Assembly: GCA_030614785.1 (NCBI GenBank)
Contig: JAUWTJ010000007.1
Coordinates: 1-64,000 of the forward strand
DNA length: 64,000 nt
Direction: 5' to 3'
Origin: Alphaproteobacteria bacterium
Lineage (GTDB): Bacteria > Pseudomonadota > Alphaproteobacteria > M2410
Made by a program: the position numbers and the translations under genes. A model generated the notes under the pieces. It was not told the origin of the DNA. It did not search any database and worked only from the letters and a program-made list of their open reading frames with translations. Position 1 is the stretch's first letter. Every line of letters starts with the position of its first letter. Below, in pieces: positions 19,585 to 30,866 of the stretch.

Positions 19585-20493
19585 TCAGCTCAAATTGATC
19601 GGGTTGGCGAAACCGCCGACATGGCGGAGGAACTGGCCGCCCAAATCCTGGCAAAGCGCTGCCAGTCTGTTGTCGTCAGGATCGACAAACCGTGTCGCCT
19701 CGACCAAAACCAGCCCGCCACTGGTATCGCGAATGCTCGCCTCAATGCCCGCTGCCTTAAAGCTTGCGATAATCGTCTCGGTATCCGCTGCCGATCCGCC
19801 GAGTATGAGGAACGACGTATCGTCGCCGCTATCCATCTGGTCAAAACAGGCGATGGTCCAGGCCACCGGATAAGTCGGCGCGGAAGGCTCACCCTCAACG
19901 CAAGGGAGCCGCGCAATAATCCGCGGGGGGCCGTGTTCGGCAGCAAGCTCGTCGAAATCCAGCAACAGCGGCCACCACGGCTGCGCCTCTCCTTCTCTCG
20001 GCTCTGGAAGGACGCCGATGACGCCGGGGGTCTTCATGACGTCGTCAAGCACATCGAACGGCGTGTCACGCTCATTGAGTGTGGTTGCTGCGCCATAGGA
20101 CGCGCGGGCGAGGTCGCGGGAGCCGTATGGCAAGATGGTCTCGTCGCCGTGATAAAGCGCGATGGCCAGCGGGCCCTGCAGACGAGTCTTGGCGTTGATG
20201 AGCTCGCGCCACAGCTGGGTGATGACATGAAAGGGAAGATCGCCGGAATGGCGCCCCCTGAGCCGGCGGAAGATCGAGGCTTCGCGCTCCGGGCGCATGG
20301 CAAGGCTCGGCACCGGATGGCCATCATTATCGAGCTTGCCGCCATCGCGCTTGATCCACTCGTTCTTGATTTGCGCGACGCCGTGGACAACCTTTGTCCG
20401 CTGCATCAGAAGATCATGGATCTGGTCGTCGATCGCGTCAATTTCCGCCCGGAACTTGTTAAGCGCCGCTTTTTCGGACTCACTGGCCGACAT
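19585..20493 (-). CDS. Chorismate mutase-domain protein with C-terminal extension
   Basis: N-terminal AroQ-like FRAEIDAIDDQIHDLLMQRTKVVHGVAQIK; clustered with tyrC/hisC. Confidence 0.85.
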   Translation of the reverse strand: MSASESEKAALNKFRAEIDAIDDQIHDLLMQRTKVVHGVAQIKNEWIKRDGGKLDNDGHPVPSLAMRPEREASIFRRLRGRHSGDLPFHVITQLWRELINAKTRLQGPLAIALYHGDETILPYGSRDLARASYGAATTLNERDTPFDVLDDVMKTPGVIGVLPEPREGEAQPWWPLLLDFDELAAEHGPPRIIARLPCVEGEPSAPTYPVAWTIACFDQMDSGDDTSFLILGGSAADTETIIASFKAAGIEASIRDTSGGLVLVEATRFVDPDDNRLAALCQDLGGQFLRHVGGFANPINLS

Positions 20494-20651
20494 CGGTTGT
20501 TTCCTCTATTCGTTCAGGCCTGGTTTTGATCAAGCCCTACACTTATTGGGCCCGAGGGGATAAATCAAAGAAAACGTTGACAGATTGCGGGCGGCGGCCT
20601 TAGCAAGGTCTCTAATCCGGCCTTTCAGGCCCGCGCTATTCAGGACGCCTC

Positions 20652-21803
20652 GTGACCCAGGAAACCGACCCACAAGAGCAGCCGACAACATCAGGACTTC
20701 AGCTCACGCTGGAGGCTCCGTTGCCGCTCGACGGCGGTGGCACGCTGGATAATGTGGCAGTGGCCTACCAGACCTATGGGAGCCTCAACGCTGATAAATC
20801 CAATGTTGTGCTGATCTGCCACGCTCTCACCGGAGATCAGCATGTGGCCAATGACCACCCGATCACTGGCCGCCCCGGCTGGTGGGAGACCCTCGTTGGA
20901 CCGGGCAAGTCGATTGATACGGACCGTTATTTCGTGATTTGCCAAAACGTGCTGGGCGGGTGCCTCGGGACAACAGGGCCGCTATCAATCAATCCGGCGA
21001 CGGGCAAATCCTGGGGCATCACCTTTCCGGTTGTGACCGTCGGCGATATGGTCCGCACCCAGGCACTCGCGCTTGATCAGCTGGGCATCGAAACACTGCT
21101 TGCGGTCATTGGTGGCTCCATGGGGGGCATGCAGGTTCTGGAATGGGCAGCGCGTTATCCCACGCGCATTTGTGCCGCCATTCCGGTAGCAACCTCGGCG
21201 CGGCACTCGGCGCAAAATATAGCGTTCCACGAAATTGGCCGCCAGGCCATTATGGCTGACCCTGACTGGCGTCAGGGCGCCTATGAGGATGCCGGTGTGA
21301 AACCGACCAAGGGGCTGTCCGTAGCGCGTATGACGGCGCATGTCACCTATCTGTCAGAACAGGCGCTGCACAGAAAGTTTGGTCGCAATCTTCAGGACCG
21401 GACCAGGCCGACTTTCGGATTTGATGCGGATTTCCAGGTCGAAAGCTATTTGCGTCACCAGGGCATAACGTTTGTCGACCGGTTCGACGCCAATTCCTAT
21501 CTCTACATTACCAGGGCAATGGATTATTTTGATCTTGCTGCAGATCATGAGGGCCGTCTCGCCAGGGCGTTCAAGAACTCCCCGGTTCGATTCTGCCTCG
21601 TCAGCTTCACATCTGACTGGCTGTTTCCAACACCGGAGTCCAGAGCCATCGTCCGCGCCTTGAATTCTGTGGCCGCGAAAGTCAGTTTCGTCGAAATAAC
21701 CTCCGACAAGGGACACGACGCCTTTCTGCTCGACGAACCCGAGTTTTTCCAGACAGTCAAAGGCTTCCTTGATGCCGCCGCTGAAGCCAGAGGGGTGAAC
21801 TGA
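20652..21803 (+). CDS. metX: Homoserine O-acetyltransferase
   Basis: alpha/beta hydrolase with [39 protein letters not shown]; followed by metW. Confidence 0.94.
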   Translation: MTQETDPQEQPTTSGLQLTLEAPLPLDGGGTLDNVAVAYQTYGSLNADKSNVVLICHALTGDQHVANDHPITGRPGWWETLVGPGKSIDTDRYFVICQNVLGGCLGTTGPLSINPATGKSWGITFPVVTVGDMVRTQALALDQLGIETLLAVIGGSMGGMQVLEWAARYPTRICAAIPVATSARHSAQNIAFHEIGRQAIMADPDWRQGAYEDAGVKPTKGLSVARMTAHVTYLSEQALHRKFGRNLQDRTRPTFGFDADFQVESYLRHQGITFVDRFDANSYLYITRAMDYFDLAADHEGRLARAFKNSPVRFCLVSFTSDWLFPTPESRAIVRALNSVAAKVSFVEITSDKGHDAFLLDEPEFFQTVKGFLDAAAEARGVN

Positions 21804-21807
21804 AGCG

Positions 21808-22470
21808 ATGACCCAGACACCGGCAATCAGCACTGCGGCAACCGGCACTGCGACACCCCTGCGCCCGGACCTGGCACTCATTGCCAGTCTCATTGAGCCG
21901 GGCACGCGCCTGCTTGATGTGGGGTGCGGCGACGGGCAATTGCTCGAATTTCTCGCCCGGACCAAGTCTGTCGACGGGCGCGGTCTTGAGCTCAGCCAAA
22001 GCGGCGTCAATGCGTCGGTCAAGCGTGGGCTCGCCGTCATTCAGGGCGACGCCGATACGGATCTCGTCGACTACCCCGGCAATGCCTTTGACTATGTGGT
22101 TCTGAGCCAGACCATTCAGGCGACACGGCACCCGAAGCAGGTTCTTGAAGAAATGATGCGTATCGGTGGACGGGTCATCGTCTCCCTGCCAAACTTTGGT
22201 CACTGGCGCATTCGCACGTCCCTTGCTCTCAAAGGACGGATGCCTGTCACCAAGTCACTCGATCAGGCCTGGTCCGAAACGCCCAATATTCATCTGTGTA
22301 CGATCAGGGATTTCGTTGCCCTGTGCGATGAGGTGCGGGCGATTGTGGAGGCAGCTTATTCGCTATCGCCTTCGGGTCACGCCAAGGCCATCCGACATAC
22401 AGCGTACCGGGCCAATTTTTTTGGTGAACAGGCCATATTTTTGCTGTCTCGTAAACCTCTGGGCGACTAG
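21808..22470 (+). CDS. metW: Methionine biosynthesis protein MetW
   Basis: LLDVGCGDGQLLEFL, SQTIQATRHPKQVLEEMMRIG, ISLPNFGHW-like motif. Confidence 0.92.
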   Translation: MTQTPAISTAATGTATPLRPDLALIASLIEPGTRLLDVGCGDGQLLEFLARTKSVDGRGLELSQSGVNASVKRGLAVIQGDADTDLVDYPGNAFDYVVLSQTIQATRHPKQVLEEMMRIGGRVIVSLPNFGHWRIRTSLALKGRMPVTKSLDQAWSETPNIHLCTIRDFVALCDEVRAIVEAAYSLSPSGHAKAIRHTAYRANFFGEQAIFLLSRKPLGD

Positions 22471-22658
22471 GGTCAGGACTCATTAATTTGACCCATTCTG
22501 CGTTGCGTATTTTGAGCTGGAGAAGGAGTGGAACCGCAGGAACCCCTTCGGGTTTCAAGGTTTCAGGACGCCCGCCCAGCTCAAAAGGCGCTGCGCCCGA
22601 AGGGTTTGCCATAGAAGGGCAAACAGAATTGCGCCAAATTAATGGGTCCTGACCCTAG
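22467..22658. repeat. MITE-like element (192 bp) with about 23-bp terminal inverted repeats and nested internal inverted repeat
   Basis: CTAGGGTCAGGACTCATTAATTT (22467-22489) vs AAATTAATGGGTCCTGACCCTAG (22636-22658), one mismatch; inner perfect 11-bp IR TTTTGAGCTGG (22510-22520) / CCAGCTCAAAA (22576-22586); no transposase ORF. Confidence 0.75.
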
Positions 22659-22856
22659 CCCTGGAAAACCGGCCGGCAAGAGCCCTTCGCGCCGCATTGC
22701 CAAAGAGCGACATTAACCAAATGGCAAAGGCCGGAACCATTTGAGGATGAGCCTGGACTCGGATGCACGCCTTGACAGATCTTGCATCCGGGCCTAGCTT
22801 CGCAAGCAGTCAAAGCGCGGTGGGGATCGCGCTGTTCGGGTAAAACGGGGGCCTAT

Positions 22857-24392
22857 ATGTCTAAAGATAAAACGGTGAAACGAGGCGGCAAGGCGACAAC
22901 GCTGGTCTCGCTGCTGGCGCTTGGCCTCGTTGCCGGGAACTACTACGGCGATATCAGACGGGATCAGCGACTGCAGAACTCGGAAACCACGCTTGAAGTG
23001 GTGCGTTCAGCCTTCATCTCCCCTGCCACCCTTCAAAAAACTGAAAAATCGGTTTATCTGGCGCTGCTGCAAGGACGCCCGTTCGGCACCGCCTTCGTCG
23101 TGGACCGGGAGCGCGGCCTGCTTGCTACCAACTCACATATCGCCACATGGGCTGAAAAGTTCGGACCGTTGTCTGTCATCGGGATGGATGGCGAGGCACT
23201 GGAGGTGACTGGCGTTCGCATGCACGATGGCTACAAGGCGTTTCCCCAACATGTGAGTGTTTATGAGCCGACAAAGACGACGCCGGGTGTTGCCGGCGGC
23301 CGCGATATCAAGGTCCCTGCCCTGTTTGATATGGTCGATGGTTACGACGTCGCCCTGCTGCAGGTTTCCAGAGATGATGCGGCGAAGCTCGCTCCCGATC
23401 TTCCCCTTGCATCACGCGAGGAGCTTTATGCGCTGCGCACAGGCGACGGTATCGCATCGGTCGGCTATCCGCTTGATCTGTCGTCCACGGCGGTCATTGA
23501 AATACAGTCGCTTACACCCAAGGCAACCGTTGGCAGGATTTCTGCGCTTTCCTCCTTTGTCGGGGTTCGCACCGACAATGGGATGAATGACGCAATTTCT
23601 CAATTGATCATTCATCCGCTGCATACCCAGCCAGGAACAAGTGGCAGTCCGATGATCAACGACAAGGGACATGTCATTGCAATAAATTCCGGTGCCTCGG
23701 CTCGTGCCGCGCGGGATGGCTCAATTATTGAAGCCGGTGACCGGCACGGTCAGCGGGCCGATATGGTGCTTGATCTGCTTGAAAACACGGACAATGAGGC
23801 CGTGAGCGATCTCTACCGCCCCATCTGGGACAAGCAACTTGCGCAGTTTGACCGCATGCCCGACGTCTTTGCAGAAGTCATGACCGCTATCATGGCTCCC
23901 AAGCGGGACCTGGCGAAGGCAGCAAAAACTGTCCGTGACCTGACGTTCACCCCGGGCCTTGCGGACCCGGTCTATCAGGCATCGCAGACGGCCCACAGCC
24001 TGAGGACGACCATTGAGCTTGATCCGGCGAAGATGCATCTGGTATTTGCAACCGATTACCGATCAAGCGTTGGCGGCTGTAACCCCAAATTCCGTATTGC
24101 AAAAACTGATGGGTCGTTTCTGTCTGCAGAGGGTATCGGGACCAACGAGTTCACCATCTTTCAGGCCCAGATTTCGGCTGGCAGCCTTCCGGCCGGGCCG
24201 ATGTCGATTGAATTCCTTGAACCGGCAGGATGTAACTCGTCTGGCCAGACCATGCATCTGCATGTCTATTCATGGGAGGCCGGTGACATTGCCGTGGCGC
24301 AGAACCGGCAGGGGCCAATGGGTGTGATGAGTGCACTTTGGCAGCAGGTCGCAACTGCCGCCAAACTCGTCGCCAAATACATTGCGGGTTAA
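22857..24392 (+). CDS. Trypsin-like serine protease domain protein, membrane-anchored or exported
   Basis: N-terminal hydrophobic segment; FGTAFVVDRERGLLATNSHIATW, DVALLQVS, PGTSGSPMINDKGHVIAINSG catalytic-triad-like motifs; ATG at 22857. Confidence 0.82.
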   Translation: MSKDKTVKRGGKATTLVSLLALGLVAGNYYGDIRRDQRLQNSETTLEVVRSAFISPATLQKTEKSVYLALLQGRPFGTAFVVDRERGLLATNSHIATWAEKFGPLSVIGMDGEALEVTGVRMHDGYKAFPQHVSVYEPTKTTPGVAGGRDIKVPALFDMVDGYDVALLQVSRDDAAKLAPDLPLASREELYALRTGDGIASVGYPLDLSSTAVIEIQSLTPKATVGRISALSSFVGVRTDNGMNDAISQLIIHPLHTQPGTSGSPMINDKGHVIAINSGASARAARDGSIIEAGDRHGQRADMVLDLLENTDNEAVSDLYRPIWDKQLAQFDRMPDVFAEVMTAIMAPKRDLAKAAKTVRDLTFTPGLADPVYQASQTAHSLRTTIELDPAKMHLVFATDYRSSVGGCNPKFRIAKTDGSFLSAEGIGTNEFTIFQAQISAGSLPAGPMSIEFLEPAGCNSSGQTMHLHVYSWEAGDIAVAQNRQGPMGVMSALWQQVATAAKLVAKYIAG

Positions 24393-24429
24393 GATTTGCC
24401 GCAGAAACCCCGGAGCATCGCGGGACGCC

Positions 24430-25179
24430 TTATATCCGATCACCCTCAACCCGCGCCGCGCCGCCTTGTATGGGCCTGAGGATCGGCACACGGCGCGGCA
24501 GACGCTGGCGCTTTTCATGGGCAAGCCCATAAATTCGTTTGGTTGCCTCGGCAATCATGACCCCGCCGTGAAGGCTGCCGAACCGCGCACCAATACGCTC
24601 CCACGCTCCGGCACCCTTGACCAGAAAGCGCCAGGAAAAGGGTGGGAAAAACAGCGCCCGCTCACAATGCTCCATGGCAAATTGATGGCTCTTGAGCAGG
24701 GTGAGAAGCTGTGTCCGTGAAAACGGTCGTCCGTGTCCAAACGGTGTTCGATCAAACCTGGCCCAGACACCGTGGCGATTGGGCACGACGATGATGAGCC
24801 TTCCACCTGGCGCAAGGACCCGCCAGATCTCGCGCATGAGCTCGCCACTGTCGCCGGTACATTCGAGTTCATGAACCAGAAGGATCCGGTCCATCGAGCT
24901 GTCTGTCAGCGGCAGATGGTAGTCGTCGGCGAGCATCGCGAGGTTCTTTTGCCGATTGGGCCAGTGGACCACGCCCTGAGCCGCCGGCATGACATTGAGC
25001 ACGCGGGTGGCTTCCGGCCGAAAGGGCGTCAGGAACGGTGATGCATAGCCGAGCCCGAGAACATCCAACCCGCCAACATTCGGCCATAACTCGCGCACAC
25101 GCCGGCGGATCATCAGATTGGCCATCCGGCCCAGAGAACTGTCGTAAAACTCTCTGAGATCAATGACGTCAGGTTGCAC
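24430..25179 (-). CDS. Class I SAM-dependent methyltransferase
   Basis: VLGLGYASPFL, LPLTDSSMDRILLVHELE, LMREIWRVLAPGGRLIIVVPNRHG. Confidence 0.85.
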   Translation of the reverse strand: MQPDVIDLREFYDSSLGRMANLMIRRRVRELWPNVGGLDVLGLGYASPFLTPFRPEATRVLNVMPAAQGVVHWPNRQKNLAMLADDYHLPLTDSSMDRILLVHELECTGDSGELMREIWRVLAPGGRLIIVVPNRHGVWARFDRTPFGHGRPFSRTQLLTLLKSHQFAMEHCERALFFPPFSWRFLVKGAGAWERIGARFGSLHGGVMIAEATKRIYGLAHEKRQRLPRRVPILRPIQGGAARVEGDRI

Positions 25180-25192
25180 CGGGTGTCGCCTC

Positions 25193-25249
25193 CTTGGATT
25201 GCGCGATGTGACTTGGATTGCGCGATGTGACTTGAATTGCGCGATGTGA
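25193..25249. repeat. Three tandem 19-bp repeats (CTTGGATTGCGCGATGTGA)
   Basis: Units 25193-25211, 25212-25230 identical; 25231-25249 one mismatch. Confidence 0.9.
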
Positions 25250-25360
25250 CAGGGCCTGCGAGAAATGACAGGGCAATCAGATTACTTTATGATAAACCAA
25301 ATCCAACCGATTTGCACACTCCCCACGCAACACACACCCAGGTGATGGAGACCAACGCAT

Positions 25361-26143
25361 ATGGCGAATGAAAATCTTGTTGTCCACCAGTTCGGCTGCC
25401 TCGGCGATAATTATGGCTATCTCGTCCATGACCCGGGGACCGGGATAACAATTGCCATCGACACGCCTGAGGTCGGCCCGATTATGAAGGCGCTGGATGA
25501 AAAAGGCTGGACGCTCACCCATATTTTCAACACCCATCACCATTTCGATCATGCGGGCGGCAATCTGGAACTGAAGGAAAAGACCGGCTGCATGATTTAT
25601 GGCCCCAGTGACGAGCGTGTCGAAATTCCCGGCCGAGACCACGGCGTCGGCGGCGGCGCCCAGATCACCCTGGGGGATGGCGCGATTGTGGCCGACGTGA
25701 TTGATGTTGGCGGACATACGCTTGGCCATATTGCCTACTGGTTCACGGAAGCCGACAAGGCCTTTGTCGGCGACGCGCTCTTCACGCTTGGATGCGGGCG
25801 CATGTTTGAGGGCACGCCGGACCAGATGTGGGCGGGCCTTGAACGGTTGCGCAATCTTCCTGATTCAACAAAAATCTACTGTGCTCATGAGTATACCGAA
25901 GGCAATCTCAAATTTGCTCTTTCGGTTGAGCCAGGCAATTCAGATCTCCTTGCACGGAGCGGGGACATTCTCGCCTTGCGCAAGGCCGGACAACCAACAG
26001 TGCCGACAACCATTGGCGAGGAAAAGAGAACCAACCCGTTCTTCAGACCGGAAAGCAAGAATTTGCAGGAAACCATCGGCAAGGCAGGCGCTTCAGTTGT
26101 GGACATATTCGCAGAGACGAGACGTCTGAAAGACAGTTTCTGA
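25361..26143 (+). CDS. gloB: Hydroxyacylglutathione hydrolase (glyoxalase II)
   Basis: IFNTHHHFDHAGGN metallo-beta-lactamase motif, FVGDALFTLGCGRMFEGTPDQMW, YCAHEYTEGNLKFA. Confidence 0.95.
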   Translation: MANENLVVHQFGCLGDNYGYLVHDPGTGITIAIDTPEVGPIMKALDEKGWTLTHIFNTHHHFDHAGGNLELKEKTGCMIYGPSDERVEIPGRDHGVGGGAQITLGDGAIVADVIDVGGHTLGHIAYWFTEADKAFVGDALFTLGCGRMFEGTPDQMWAGLERLRNLPDSTKIYCAHEYTEGNLKFALSVEPGNSDLLARSGDILALRKAGQPTVPTTIGEEKRTNPFFRPESKNLQETIGKAGASVVDIFAETRRLKDSF

Positions 26144-26189
26144 CCTGACGACAAAGCCGGCCCGCTCGCGCCTCTTGCGTGAAGGCGTT

Positions 26190-26822
26190 CTAAAGCTTGC
26201 GTTTCAGGATCTTGTAAACAAAATTGTGGTCGTCGCGCGCAGCCCGGGGGCCTACAGCATAACGAATTGTCGAGCCGGAGATAACAACCGCACGCTTGTC
26301 GCCGGCACCGCACTGAACATGCCTGACACTGCTCTGGACCTTGCTTTTGTTTTCACGGCACAGGCGTTCAAGCGCCGACAGGGCCACATCACACCGGCCA
26401 ACAACATTCATGTTCCTCCCACGCGTCTCAAAGGATGGCCAGTGGATGGATGCTGAAATTCCGGTTTCGCAGATCTTGCTGGTAAATTCAGCCTCGTTGG
26501 AAAGGCGCTTATCCTGATCGCGTTGATGGCGACGTTCCTGAAGGCTGGGCCCTGCCGCCTCGGCAGCCCCCAGGCGGCCCGGCAATGGCTGGGTGAGCAC
26601 CAGAATACCGGCCAGGGCAACGGCAAGGCCAAAGGCTGCCAAGCCGGAGGTTAATCCGGGCAGCGCCACACCGCGCCGCCGAGGGCGCGAATTTTCGTCT
26701 TCTTCGGGTATGATATCCGATCTCCCGGTGATGCCCCATGGACCCTTTCGATCCATCGCCCACAACCCTTCTAAACCAGGATTCAGGCAACAATTTGGCG
26801 GATCGAAAGAACCGCCGCTCAC
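26190..26822 (-). CDS. Hypothetical membrane-anchored protein
   Basis: ORF with central TM segment and Cys-containing C-terminal domain. Confidence 0.6.
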   Translation of the reverse strand: MSGGSFDPPNCCLNPGLEGLWAMDRKGPWGITGRSDIIPEEDENSRPRRRGVALPGLTSGLAAFGLAVALAGILVLTQPLPGRLGAAEAAGPSLQERRHQRDQDKRLSNEAEFTSKICETGISASIHWPSFETRGRNMNVVGRCDVALSALERLCRENKSKVQSSVRHVQCGAGDKRAVVISGSTIRYAVGPRAARDDHNFVYKILKRKL

Positions 26823-26831
26823 AGGAGTCTA

Positions 26832-27707
26832 TCAGAGATTATCTAAAAGAAATCTTTCGATTTCCGCAGAAGATGGACGGCCAAGGAGCCCCCGTTCTGG
26901 CACATAGGTTACCACCAGATCCTGGTTCTCAAGGGAAATCCCCGACTTTGCGCCCGCCCGGATGATTACTGAGGCGATCTTTTCGGACATCACCTCAAGG
27001 GCCAGTTCGTCGCTCACCAGACGTGTCAGGGCGAGGCCTGCGACTTCCAGGGTATCATTGAGCGTTCCTGCCGACGGCGGTCTGTCCTGCACAGCGCGCG
27101 ATGACACAAGCGAGACGCCCTTGCCCGGCGCCAATGCGCGTGCTGCCATTTTATTTTCAGTGTTAACGACGCGGGCTTCCTGCTGGACCAACGCCGGCTC
27201 GAAATGGAAGGTCACATCAAACCCCGGTTCAGCAGCCAGAGCGCGGCTAATCTCTGCCGCCCGGCCTCTTACATAAACGTCATCCCGGGGCTGTAACGCC
27301 AGCGGTTTCACCAGCGTCTTGAAACCAAAGGCACCGCCCTCCGTACCGTCTGCGTCATAGACCGTAGCGCCGCCCCAGGGCATCAGTCTCAGGATTGTCG
27401 TGCCGAGGCGGTCCTTCAAGTAGGTGACGCCTTGTGGCCCGGGGACCATATCGAGGACGAGAATTTCTACCGACTGATCGAAACGGAGCAGGCCCTTTTC
27501 ACCGGTGCGATCAAGCACAAAACCATATTTTTCAGTTTCCGAGACAAAGTATCCGACCCTTGGATCCTCAACAGAGTCGGTGGCAGGATTGGCCTCGGCG
27601 AGGGGTTCAGCCACAGAAGCCGCAGATCCCGGCTCTTCCAGAGCAAAGACGGGACCTGACATGCCAATTGTGGCCGCTGTCAGGATAGCTGCAAGTCGTC
27701 TGCGCAC
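26832..27707 (-). CDS. Hypothetical secreted protein (possibly DUF4908-like)
   Basis: GTG at 27707 gives a signal peptide (VRRRLAAILTAATIGMSGPVFA); ORF track extends to 27860. Confidence 0.6.
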   Translation of the reverse strand: MRRRLAAILTAATIGMSGPVFALEEPGSAASVAEPLAEANPATDSVEDPRVGYFVSETEKYGFVLDRTGEKGLLRFDQSVEILVLDMVPGPQGVTYLKDRLGTTILRLMPWGGATVYDADGTEGGAFGFKTLVKPLALQPRDDVYVRGRAAEISRALAAEPGFDVTFHFEPALVQQEARVVNTENKMAARALAPGKGVSLVSSRAVQDRPPSAGTLNDTLEVAGLALTRLVSDELALEVMSEKIASVIIRAGAKSGISLENQDLVVTYVPERGLLGRPSSAEIERFLLDNL

Positions 27708-27884
27708 AAATAACTCTCTCGTTGCCGGGGGCCCCCAAGAGCGGGGACCGAGCATCCCTGCTAGCAACAAGATATGGCCAGAATATGGTGGGCAGGCAAG
27801 GCAAAAGTGTACTGATGCCCGCACCCACCACCTGGCACGCTCGCTAACCTGATGTTTCACCGAATTCTGGCTGAAAACAGCCGA

Positions 27885-28622
27885 TTACCCGGCGATATAT
27901 TGGGCGCCGTTGGCGGTAATCGTGGCACCGGTGACAAAGCTGGCCTTTTCATCGGCAAGGAAGATCACACAATGGGCGATCTCCTCGGCAGTGCCCAGAC
28001 GACCGACCGGGATGGTTGCGATAATCCCGTCCAGAGCCTTTTGCGGAACAGCGGCCATCATATCCGTATCGATGTAACCAGGGGCCACACAATTGACCGT
28101 GATCCCCTTGCGCGCGGTTTCCTGCGCCAGCGCCTTGGTGAAACCGATGACCCCGGCCTTGGCGGCAGAATAGTTGGTCTGCCCCATTTGTCCTTTTTGG
28201 CCGTTGATCGATGTGATCGAGATGATGCGCCCGGAAGAGCGCTCGCGCATGCCGTCGATGAGAAGTTTCGACATGTTGAATACTGAATCAAGGTCCGTCC
28301 GGATGACCTCCTGCCACGCCTCCGGCGTCAGCTTGTGCAACATGGCATCTCGGGTAATCCCGGCATTGTTAACAAGAACATCGACGGGTCCGACAGATTT
28401 TTCAATATCGGCAACGCCTGCCGCGCAAGCCTCAAAATTACCGACATCGAACTTGAAGACCTCGATACCCGTCTCCGCCTTGAACGCCGCGGCGGCTTCA
28501 TCATTGCCACCGTAATTGGCCGCAACGGTGTATCCGGCCTCCTTGAGGGCAATCGAGATTGCCTTTCCGATACCGCGTGTTCCACCTGTTACAAGGGCTA
28601 CTCTTGACATTTCTTTCTCCAC
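27885..28622 (-). CDS. phaB: Acetoacetyl-CoA reductase
   Basis: SDR (VTGGTRGIGKAIS, NNAGITRDAMLHK, YSAAKAGVIGFTKALAQE); adjacent to phaA. Confidence 0.93.
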   Translation of the reverse strand: MEKEMSRVALVTGGTRGIGKAISIALKEAGYTVAANYGGNDEAAAAFKAETGIEVFKFDVGNFEACAAGVADIEKSVGPVDVLVNNAGITRDAMLHKLTPEAWQEVIRTDLDSVFNMSKLLIDGMRERSSGRIISITSINGQKGQMGQTNYSAAKAGVIGFTKALAQETARKGITVNCVAPGYIDTDMMAAVPQKALDGIIATIPVGRLGTAEEIAHCVIFLADEKASFVTGATITANGAQYIAG

Positions 28623-28672
28623 TAAATATTTATTCGTCTACTGACGACATCGATTTGTTTTTATTATTCTTG

Positions 28673-29929
<1,257 letters not shown>

Positions 29930-30214
29930 TCATTGCGAGCGCACCATGCCAGAGGCAATTTCATTGCGCAAACAAAATTGTGCACTGCCATCAAAAAAGT
30001 CAGGAGACTACGGCAAAAAAGGCATTCTGTGATACCGCACTGCGATACTGCACTGCGAAATGCCCCTTGCACGCGCCCCCAAAGACAGGGCAAAATGAAC
30101 CGGCGTGGACCAGCGTGGTTTGGACCATGTGACCATACTGACACGGGGCCTCCCTGTTCAAGCGAAACCTGTTGGGCAATCCCTGTCCAGGCGAAACGGA
30201 AGCGAAACTCTCAA

Positions 30215-30835
30215 GTGACCAAATCCAGGCCGACGGGCGATGGCCCGATCACCATCAAAAAATATGCAAATCGCCGCCTCTATAATACTGCGACGAGCAG
30301 CTACGTGACTTTGGAAAACCTTGCCGAGATGGTGAAGCGCGGCGACGAGTTCAGGGTCTATGATGCAAAATCCGGAGACGACATTACCAAGTCTGTATTG
30401 ACCCAGATCATTTTTGAAGAAGAGGCCAAGGGGCAAAATCTTCTGCCCATCTCTTTTCTCAGACAACTGATCAGCTATTATGACGATAATATGAAAGTCT
30501 TCGTCCCTTCCTTTCTCGAAATGAGCATGGAGAGCTTTACCAAAAGTCAGGATGAAATTCGCGGGCGGCTTAGTGAAGCTTTCGATCCCGCCGCGACCTA
30601 CAAGAATTTTGAAGAACAGATACGCCAGAATATGACTATGTTTCAGGAGACAATGCAGTCATTCTCTCCCTTCGGTGATGCTTTCGGGTCTCAACCCAAC
30701 AACAAAGCCTCTGGCGGAGATGAAAGATCAACAGGCGAACGGTCAGATGCTGATAGCACGCCATCCGATATCGATGATTTGAAATCTCAACTGGCGGCCA
30801 TGCAAGCCCAACTGGATAAACTGGCGAAAGACTAG
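30215..30835 (+). CDS. phaR: Polyhydroxyalkanoate synthesis regulator PhaR
   Basis: ITIKKYANRRLYNTATSSYVTLENLAEMVKRGDEFRVYDAKSGDDIT; GTG at 30215 starts the conserved domain (ORF track extends to 29933). Confidence 0.9.
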   Translation: MTKSRPTGDGPITIKKYANRRLYNTATSSYVTLENLAEMVKRGDEFRVYDAKSGDDITKSVLTQIIFEEEAKGQNLLPISFLRQLISYYDDNMKVFVPSFLEMSMESFTKSQDEIRGRLSEAFDPAATYKNFEEQIRQNMTMFQETMQSFSPFGDAFGSQPNNKASGGDERSTGERSDADSTPSDIDDLKSQLAAMQAQLDKLAKD

Positions 30836-30866
30836 ATTTTCTTTGTCTTGATAGAATTGTGACGGA

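Noticed and set aside
19621-20529. 302-aa plus-strand ORF opposite chorismate mutase
   Set aside because: Antisense artefact; the minus frame has an AroQ-like N-terminus and operon context.
20500-20652. SAM-II riboswitch upstream of metX
   Set aside because: I could not recognise the conserved SAM-II core; only a generic stem-loop was seen (reported separately as a weak candidate).
22304-22612. 102-aa minus-strand ORF spanning metW end and the MITE-like repeat
   Set aside because: Lies across a palindromic repeat and antisense to metW; not a credible protein.
25193-25249. Possible CRISPR-like direct repeats
   Set aside because: Head-to-tail 19-bp units without spacers.
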